Source of the DNA: Gracilimonas sp034520725
GTDB lineage: Bacteria > Bacteroidota > Rhodothermia > Balneolales > Balneolaceae
Reading direction: 5' to 3'
Length of the DNA stretch: 64,000 bases
Assembly: GCA_034520725.1 (NCBI GenBank)
Contig: JAXHNH010000012.1
Coordinates: forward strand, 1 to 64,000
Shown here: positions 58,061 to 64,000 of the stretch, piece after piece
Layout of the letters: every line of letters begins with the position of its first letter
Position numbering within the stretch: position 1 is the first letter of the stretch
Program-made: the position numbers and the translations under genes
The notes under the pieces: generated by a model
What the model was told of the DNA's origin: nothing
The model's database searches: none
What the model saw: the letters and a program-made list of their open reading frames with translations, nothing else

Positions 58061-58743
58061 GAAGCTCAATGTCTGTTGCAAAGAATCGGGATGACGGAGG
58101 ACCGTGGACCGAAGACCGTGGCGGGCTCTCCATCTGAAGGCTGCGACATGGGCAGGTACTTCAAACCTGCAAAGAGCCGTCTGATGGTTAGGTTGTAATA
58201 TGGTGGATTGCCGAATTTTAACCTCTCGGTAAATCGAAAATCAATGAAAACTGAATAACGAATCACCGATGGACCGAACGACCGAACTGCGATGTGGGAA
58301 ACCAATTCCGGCAGGTATTACGAAGGAGACCTTCCATTAGATTAACAGTGTGGATTTTCGTAACGAGAATCTTAAAGCTCCTGTTTCCAGTTCAGGCTCG
58401 GTTGCTGAATTCACCACCCCATCTGCTCTTCCCCTTCACAAGGGGAAGGAGCTCTTTTTATGTCTGGTAAATAATTATTGATGCGTGAACTTTTGTTATA
58501 ACCTCGTTTTGAACCGGGATTTTTCAGGATTCACTTCAAAATTCATGATTCCTCTGTTCAATATTCATTACACCCCTCCGTCCACCGTCCCCGGTCCCCG
58601 GTCAGTAAATAACTCAAAACTAAACACTTAAAACTACCTTAGGAGTTATTACAATTTTGAACATCTAAAATTCATATTTTTATTACATGTTTCGGGAAAG
58701 AATTTAGAAGAACAATCAATGCTAACTTAAAATCACGAATACA
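58061..58743. other. 683-base intergenic region with degenerate repeats
   Basis: No gene is recognisable. It contains GACCG-rich repeats near 58097-58122 with inverted counterparts near 58577-58605, a CCTT-N3-AAGG hairpin at 58428-58448, and a partial copy (58510-58530) of the GAACCGGGATT repeat that brackets the GxxExxY gene 4 kb away. The mdh promoter must lie at its right end. Confidence 0.7.
58428..58448. repeat. Short CCTT-N3-AAGG hairpin repeat
   Basis: A perfect 9-bp stem (CTTCCCCTT) encloses loop CAC and a T run follows a few bases later on the plus strand. Same family as the hairpins at 38.7-38.8 kb. Confidence 0.65.
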
Positions 58744-59701
58744 ATGAAAGTAACAGTTGTTGGAGCCGGAGGTAACGTTGGCTCAACCGTAGTAGACGTC
58801 CTTGCACAGCGCGATATCTGTAAAGAGATCGTAGCCTTGGACATTGAAAAGAAAGAAGATGACAAAACATTTTATCCATCCAAAGGCCGCGGACTGGATC
58901 AGTGGGAATCTGCTCCTATCCATTTGTATGACACCCGCATCACCGGAACGGTTGATTATGCCGATACAGCCGGATCTGATGTATGTGTTATCACAGCCGG
59001 TGTTCCGCGTCGCCCAGGTAATGAGCCGCGATGACCTGCTGGAGATCAACGCTAATATTGTGAGCGGTGTAAGTAAAGATTTAGCAAAGCACTCGCCCGA
59101 CACCATCATTATTGTGGTATCAAACCCACTGGATGTGATGGTTCAGGTAGCCAAAGATGCCAGTGGACTTCCACACGACAGAGTAATGGGAATGGCCGGT
59201 ATACTTGATACCGCTCGATACCGTGCATTTATTGCAAATGAGCTCGATGTATCTCCAAAAGATATTCAGGCCTTGCTTATGGGTGGTCACGGTGATACGA
59301 TGGTACCATTACCACGCTTCACCACCATAGCCGGTATGCCGATCACGCAATTCATCGACGAAGATCGTTTGGATGAGATCGTTGACCGCGCCAAAAAAGG
59401 CGGTGGCGAGATCGTAGGACTGATGGGAACATCTGCATGGTATGCCCCCGGTGCTGCAGCTTCACAGATGGTAGAAGCCATCCTGCTCGATCAAAACCGT
59501 ATTTTCCCGGTATGTGCACACATCGACGGACAGTATGGAATTGATGATCTTTACATCGGCGTTCCGGTTAAACTCGGAAAAGGCGGAATAAAAGAAGTGA
59601 TTGAGGTTGAATTAAACGAAAAAGAACAAGACCTTTTAACTGAATCAGCCAAAGCCGTTCGCGGTACTTTGGATGACTTCAGAAAACTAATGAACAAGTA
59701 A
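58744..59701 (+). CDS. mdh: Malate dehydrogenase, one frameshift
   Basis: This TCA-cycle enzyme interconverts malate and oxaloacetate with NAD. The N-terminal nucleotide motif is VVGAGGNVGSTV. ITAGVPRRPGMSRDD (active-site loop with substrate-binding arginines), VSNPLDVMV, MAGILDTARYR and the catalytic His in GGHGDTMVPL follow. A single shift near 59020 breaks an otherwise intact 318-residue protein. The length is typical of the LDH-like MDH used in the FCB group. It has its own terminator. Confidence 0.94.
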
Positions 59702-59742
59702 ACTAAACAAACGAGGACTAAGGTCTTCACTACTTGCATTTT

Positions 59743-59779
59743 AATCCCTCACATGATCTTTCGTGTGAGGGATTTTTTT
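59743..59779 (+). terminator. Rho-independent terminator after mdh
   Basis: Perfect 11-bp arms at 59743-59753 and 59764-59774 enclose a 10-base loop, followed by a T run. It lies about 42 bases past the stop. Confidence 0.9.
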
Positions 59780-60468
59780 GTTCCGTGATATTTATAACCC
59801 TTGTTTTTCCTGAAATCTTTTAAGTTTATAGCGAAGCGGCAACTTGAAAGTACCAGCCCTGAACAAGTATGACCTGCTTAAAACCTTGAAATTGACAAGT
59901 CTGTGACTTGTATTAGGGTTGAAAAGTATGACCATGAATGGGTTGTAGCACTAATCTGGAAATGGCCATATGCGACATACTTGGCCGGAAGAAGGTTGCA
60001 GTGAAGGATATCTGCCGCCTGATCTGAACTGGCTACCGGCATGTGCACTGGTTTCAACGTAGGCTCCACTGCCATATAGAGCACGATCTGAATTGGAGCC
60101 GGGATTGGAGTAAGAGCTCCCGAACTGCTGAATAATTACACTCTCGCCAAGCAAGTTGATTACGGCCAATGAAAAACAATGGCACGACGGGAACGGATTA
60201 ACGATCACCGATGGACCTGCAAGACCGAACCACGATTTGGAACAACCGATTCACGGTGCCGGTATTACGCAGCAGAGCCAGCTTGAAACGAGAACCTGGC
60301 AGCAGATATTCCATCTGGAATGCGATAACAAGTCCCGAAATCGGGAAGTTATTGTGACACTGATCGGGGAGTAAGTTTGTAATCACAATCATCAATTTCC
60401 TCAAACATTATCGCCATTATCTGTTACTTTCCTGAAGCTAAATAAACAAAACAAAATTCCATACCATC
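59780..60468. other. 689-base intergenic region, probable gene remnant or repeat
   Basis: Short frames on both strands look non-coding. AAGTATGACC occurs twice (59865-59874 and 59924-59933) and a small ACAAGTC/GACTTGT hairpin lies between. The region from 59950 to 60370 has coding-like composition but I cannot join its frames into a known protein. Confidence 0.5.
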
Positions 60469-62319
60469 ATGAGATCACTCCAGAAAACCACTCTTTCGAC
60501 TAACCGCTTTCACCTTCATCTTGTATCCGGATTGCCGGCGCTAACACAGGCCCAGGATATTCAGGTTCCTGTGATCGAAGACGGACAGGCACAAGTCATC
60601 CCTGAATTTGAAGATCCCGAAAACTGGATTCGCCACGACCTTTGGGTGGAAACAGAATTTGATACCGATGGCAACGGCAAGCCCGATCGTGTACATGTTG
60701 CGGTAACCCGACCACAGCAAACCGAATCCGGCGACCTTAAGCTTCCGGTTATCTACGAATCCAGTCCCTATTACGCCGGAACCGCACCACCGCCGTTTGA
60801 TTTTTTCTGGAATGTAGAACATGAAGTAGGGGAACAACCACCGGCTCGCAAAGAAGCGCCTGATGTTCAACGCCGTGGAGAACGCCCCATCATCTCCAAT
60901 TCCCAGATCAAAACATGGGTGCCACGTGGATTCATCGTGGTTCACTCCAGTTCTCCGGGAACGGGACTTTCACAAGGCTCTCCAACGGTAGGTGGTGACA
61001 ACGAATCGCTGGCTCCCAAAGCCGTTATCGAATGGCTGAATGGTAGAGCAAATGGGTATACCACTCCGGATGGTGATGAAGAAGTGGAAGCCTACTGGAC
61101 CACCGGTCAGGTTGGAATGACAGGAACCTCATACAACGGAACCCTGCCACTCGCTGCAGCCACCACCGGCGTGGACGGACTCGAGGCCATCATCCCCGTA
61201 GCACCAAACACCTCCTATTATCACTATTATCGATCCAATGGATTGGTTCGCTCTCCGGGCGGATATCTCGGGGAAGATGTGGATGTGTTGTATGATTTCA
61301 TCCATAGCGGACCCGAGGAAAACCGCGCGCGTAATAACCGCGTGGTTCGTGATTCCATCATCGCCAACGGCATCGATCGTGTGACCGGCGACTACAACGA
61401 CTTCTGGGCGGGCCGTGATTACCTGAACGACCTTGGTACCACTGGATGCACCCGTGCTGATGGCTCACGCATTCAACGACTGGAACGTGATGCCCGAACA
61501 CAGCTTCCGTATTTATGAAGCGGTGAAAGAAAAGATGTGTAGAAACAATGATCTATTATCATCAGGGCGGACATGGTGGTCAGCCTCCGCTATGGCTCAT
61601 GAACATGTGGTTCACCCGTTATCTTTTTGATGTGGAGAACGGTGTTGAAGATCTGCCAAAAGCCTGGATCACCCGCGAAGATGACGAGCGCGATCAGCCA
61701 ACTTCGTATCCGGACTATCCGCACCCAGGCTGCCAGGATGTGACTTTCTATCTATCCGGTAATGCTCCTGAGCGTGGTCACTTTAACCACTCAGAAAACG
61801 GCCAATGCCGGAACCGAGACCTTCATGGACAACGTTTCTTTTGATGGAACCGCTCTCGCCAAAGCAGAGTGGACCAACCACCGATTGATGTATGTGAGTG
61901 AACCGCTTTCCGATTCCCTTCATATCTCCGGTGTGCCATCCATCACGGTGAAGCTGGCAAGCAGTAAACCGGCAGCGAATCTATCAGTGTGGCTGGTAGC
62001 CCTCCCTTGGGAAGAAGGTCGCGACACCCAGATCACGGATAACATCATCACCCGCGGCTGGGCCGATCCTCAGAATCACGAATCACTGACCGAAAGCGAG
62101 CCACTCGTGCCCGGCAAATTCTACACCATCACCTTCGATCTCCAACCCGATGATCAGATCATCCCTCCGGGACAACAACTCGGCCTCATGATCTTCAGCA
62201 GCGATCAGAATAACGCCCTGCACCCACAACCCGGCACCGAACTCACAATAGATCTGGATGGTACGATGTTGACACTGCCTGTTGTTGGCGGAAAAAGTGC
62301 AGTGGGCTTTGGGGAGTAG
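60469..62319 (+). CDS. CocE/NonD-type (X-Pro dipeptidyl-peptidase S15 family) hydrolase, frameshifted
   Basis: About 620 residues after bridging shifts near 61435, 61535 and 61790. An N-terminal signal-like region precedes the alpha/beta hydrolase: IYESSPYYAG, PRGFIVVHSSSPGTGLSQG, then the nucleophile Ser in GQVGMTGTSYNGTL, the Asp in AHAFNDWNVMPEHS and the His in YYHQGGHGGQP. A C-terminal jelly roll (DSLHISGVPSITVKLASSKP, GQQLGLMIFSSDQ) is typical of the S15/CocE group. Xaa-Pro dipeptidyl peptidase activity is plausible for a secreted enzyme; other esterase activities are possible. It lies immediately left of a hairpin repeat unit. Confidence 0.82.
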
Positions 62320-62325
62320 TGGTTA

Positions 62326-62442
62326 GAACCGGGATTAGCTGGATTTGAGGAAGATTTTCAGGATTTCTGTTTTTCTTGTGAATATTTCTATGGGGCTTGA
62401 ACAATCCTGTTAATCCTAAAACAATCTTGCAAATCCCGGTTC
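62326..62442. repeat. 117-base hairpin repeat unit, left copy
   Basis: The unit begins GAACCGGGATT and ends with the exact complement AATCCCGGTTC. Internal segments (GGATTT..., AGATTTTCAGGATT and AATCCTGTTAATCCT) also pair, so it can fold into a long imperfect hairpin. A near-identical unit lies on the other side of the GxxExxY gene. Confidence 0.75.
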
Positions 62443-62545
62443 GAAAAGAAAGAGTCTAAATTTATTTTAGATGTGATTAGTATATTTACATCTGATCAAT
62501 AAGGTATAAGAAGGGGAGTCAAAAGAACCTAAACGGGATGGGTAC

Positions 62546-62911
62546 ATGAAACATGAGAACTTGACACACAAAGTTATCGGGGTAGCAATGAAGGTGCATT
62601 CCGAAATCGGAATGGGATTTCAAGAAGTAATTTATCAAAGGTGTCTTAGTAAAGAGTTTAAAAAAGTTAACATTCCTTTTGTACGTGAGTTTGAGATGGG
62701 CATTATATATGACGGAACACAGGTGGGGACAAGACGAGTAGATTTTCTGATAGATGAAAAGGTAATGGTGGAAATAAAAGCAGTATCAGGATTGACAGAT
62801 ATTCATTTAGCACAGGCTAAGAATTACCTGGAGGCTTATGAATTAGACTCAGGTTTGCTAATTAATTTTGGAGCTCCAAGTTTGGAATTCAGAAGATTGT
62901 TTGGGAAGTAA
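62546..62911 (+). CDS. GxxExxY family protein (PDDEXK-like)
   Basis: The 121-residue protein carries the family-naming motif as GFQEVIY near residues 24-30. The C-terminal half has a PDDEXK-like pattern, VDFLIDEKVMVEIKAV, with Asp and Glu-x-Lys that could form a nuclease-type metal site. Its function is unknown; the fold assignment is from family knowledge. The frame is intact. It is bracketed by two hairpin repeat units 103 bases upstream and 27 bases downstream, which suggests that gene and repeats move or spread together. Confidence 0.88.
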   Translation: MKHENLTHKVIGVAMKVHSEIGMGFQEVIYQRCLSKEFKKVNIPFVREFEMGIIYDGTQVGTRRVDFLIDEKVMVEIKAVSGLTDIHLAQAKNYLEAYELDSGLLINFGAPSLEFRRLFGK

Positions 62912-62938
62912 AGCTAGGTGAGATTTTTTAAGTTTTGA

Positions 62939-63054
62939 GAACCGGGATTAACAGGATTTAAAAAGATTCTCTAGATTTTTAAAGCGACCTAAAAAACATA
63001 ACTGTGGCATGAATAATCCTGTAAATCCTGAACAAATCTTATAAATCCCGGTTC
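62939..63054. repeat. 116-base hairpin repeat unit, right copy
   Basis: It has the same termini (GAACCGGGATT and AATCCCGGTTC) and nearly the same inner arms as the copy at 62326-62442, in the same orientation. It ends 19 bases before the stop of the next convergent gene. Confidence 0.75.
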
Positions 63055-63073
63055 AAAAGAATGGTGTTACACT

Positions 63074-64000
63074 CTACAAGCTAAGCTCAAAAACCATCTC
63101 CTCGCCATCACGGATAATCGTAACAGGGATCGTAGTCCCCGTCTCCAACTCGTTCAGGGCACCCATGTAGGCATAGATGTCGTCAATGGCCATCTCGCCG
63201 ATCTTGATAATGACATCGCCACCCTTGAGGCCGCCTTCCTGCGCAGAACCGCCACCGCTTACGCCGGTGATGCGAAATCCCTCCCCGTCATAACCATAAT
63301 CAGGGAGCACCCCCAGGGTTGGGCCATCCATACGCATAGACTGCCGCTGCTCACCCGGAGCCTCCACAAACTGGAGATCCGCCTTGTCGAGGGTATCCAG
63401 GGTTTGGACCACGCGCACCACGTGATTCAGCAGCTTCGCCTGACCTTCCGCATTGATCCACTCCGCATCATCAGACGGGCGATGGTAATCGGCATGGGTA
63501 TCCGTGAAATAATGCAGCACCGGCATATTCTTGTAGTAGAAACTCGTGTGGTCACTCGCACCCGTTCCATCCGGAACCAGATCCATGTCAAGGGAATCCG
63601 TGTTGGCCTCTGTCAGAATCGACTCCCATGAATCTGTTGTGGCCACGCCAAATATCATCAGCCGGTCCTCGCTCATGCGGCCGATCATATCCATGTTGAT
63701 CATAGCAAGCGCATTATCCAGATCCACCGTTGGGTTATCCACGTAAAACTGTGAACCCAGCAGCCCCATCTCCTCACCCGAAAAAGCCAGGAAGAGGATA
63801 TCCGTCTCAGGCCGATTCTCAGAAAAATACTGAGCCAGCTCCAGTACACCCGCCGTTCCTGAAGCGTTGTCATCCGCGCCATTGTGGATCTTCTGTTCAT
63901 CCGCACTGCTCAGCGACCCAAACTCACCCATCCCCAGGTGATCGTAATGCGCCCCGATGATGATCAGCTCATCAGAATCACCGGTTCCCTGTAAAAGCCC
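63074..64000 (-). CDS. M28 family peptidase with C-terminal PDZ domain, 5' end outside window
   Basis: The frame is open to the right edge, so the N-terminal part is missing. The visible peptidase domain has IIIGAHYDHLG and HNGADDNASGTAG (zinc ligands), FLAFSGEEMGLLGSQFY with the catalytic Glu, NMDMIGRM and GASDHTSFYYKNMPVLH, the full M28 set. A PDZ domain follows (LGVLPDYGYDGEGFRITGV, GSAQEGGLKGGDVIIKIG). This architecture is common in secreted aminopeptidases of the FCB group. It is distinct from the M28 lipoprotein at 9.6-11.2 kb, which has a PA insert and no PDZ. Confidence 0.9.
   Translation of the reverse strand, partial: GLLQGTGDSDELIIIGAHYDHLGMGEFGSLSSADEQKIHNGADDNASGTAGVLELAQYFSENRPETDILFLAFSGEEMGLLGSQFYVDNPTVDLDNALAMINMDMIGRMSEDRLMIFGVATTDSWESILTEANTDSLDMDLVPDGTGASDHTSFYYKNMPVLHYFTDTHADYHRPSDDAEWINAEGQAKLLNHVVRVVQTLDTLDKADLQFVEAPGEQRQSMRMDGPTLGVLPDYGYDGEGFRITGVSGGGSAQEGGLKGGDVIIKIGEMAIDDIYAYMGALNELETGTTIPVTIIRDGEEMVFELSL

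Noticed and set aside
60156..60374. A 72-codon frame upstream of the S15 hydrolase
   Set aside because: No ribosome-binding site, no domain, and it overlaps equally open frames on the other strand.

Overview
This window most likely comes from a member of the FCB group, best matched by the Balneolota/Rhodothermota (Balneola or Gracilimonas type, usually marine or halophilic). I base this on gene content (DUF2911 lipoprotein, 6-bladed beta-propeller lipoprotein, type-2 isoleucyl-tRNA synthetase, ileS-dksA-lspA order, BCCT solute transporter next to a universal stress protein, YpdA-like reductase). Both tRNA genes also have a Bacteroidota-style promoter, TTTG-N19/20-TAnnTTTG. No database search was possible, so the assignment is inference.

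Layout. 0-9.4 kb: tail of a CPBP-like protease, ECF sigma factor, sensor kinase, the classic tig-clpP-clpX block (minus strand), tRNA-Leu, cutA, an enoyl-CoA hydratase, DUF2784 and DUF2911 proteins and a DsbA-like oxidoreductase. 9.5-18.5 kb: secreted M28 peptidase and kelch lipoproteins, a translationally coupled SDR-ALDH-quinone oxidoreductase operon, a lone receiver, and an operon of LMW phosphatase, fructosamine-kinase-like protein and BtuF-like receptor. 18.6-27.2 kb: ileS-dksA-lspA, ribBA, yajC, usp and BCCT transporter. 27.2-36.4 kb: a compact biosynthetic locus with an FkbH-ACP fusion, a KS-AT-ACP-TE synthase and a phosphopantetheinyl transferase, interrupted by a convergent lipoprotein gene. 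36.4-41.1 kb: fadJ, a sulfotransferase and fadI. 41.2-51.4 kb: tRNA-Val, then secreted proteins and a galactan/galactose locus (GH2, GH53, galK, galT, SSS transporter). 51.6-64 kb: small unknown protein, PlsC, YheT-like hydrolase, patatin/beta-barrel protein, DUF481-like protein, YpdA-like reductase, malate dehydrogenase, S15-type hydrolase, a GxxExxY gene bracketed by paired hairpin repeats, and an M28/PDZ peptidase.

Many housekeeping genes (clpX, clpP, tig, ileS, lspA, yajC, mdh, galK, galT) are broken by one or more single-base frameshifts, often at homopolymers. These genes are too essential to be dead together, so most breaks are probably sequencing or assembly errors. I annotate such genes as one CDS across the breaks and give the approximate positions.

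The most interesting items are the glyceryl-primed mini-PKS locus with its unusual Cys-type thioesterase, the IleRS with a swapped GIHH in place of the HxGH signature, the RibBA whose cyclohydrolase half has lost its zinc cysteines, and the GxxExxY gene enclosed by two near-identical 116-117-bp hairpin units.
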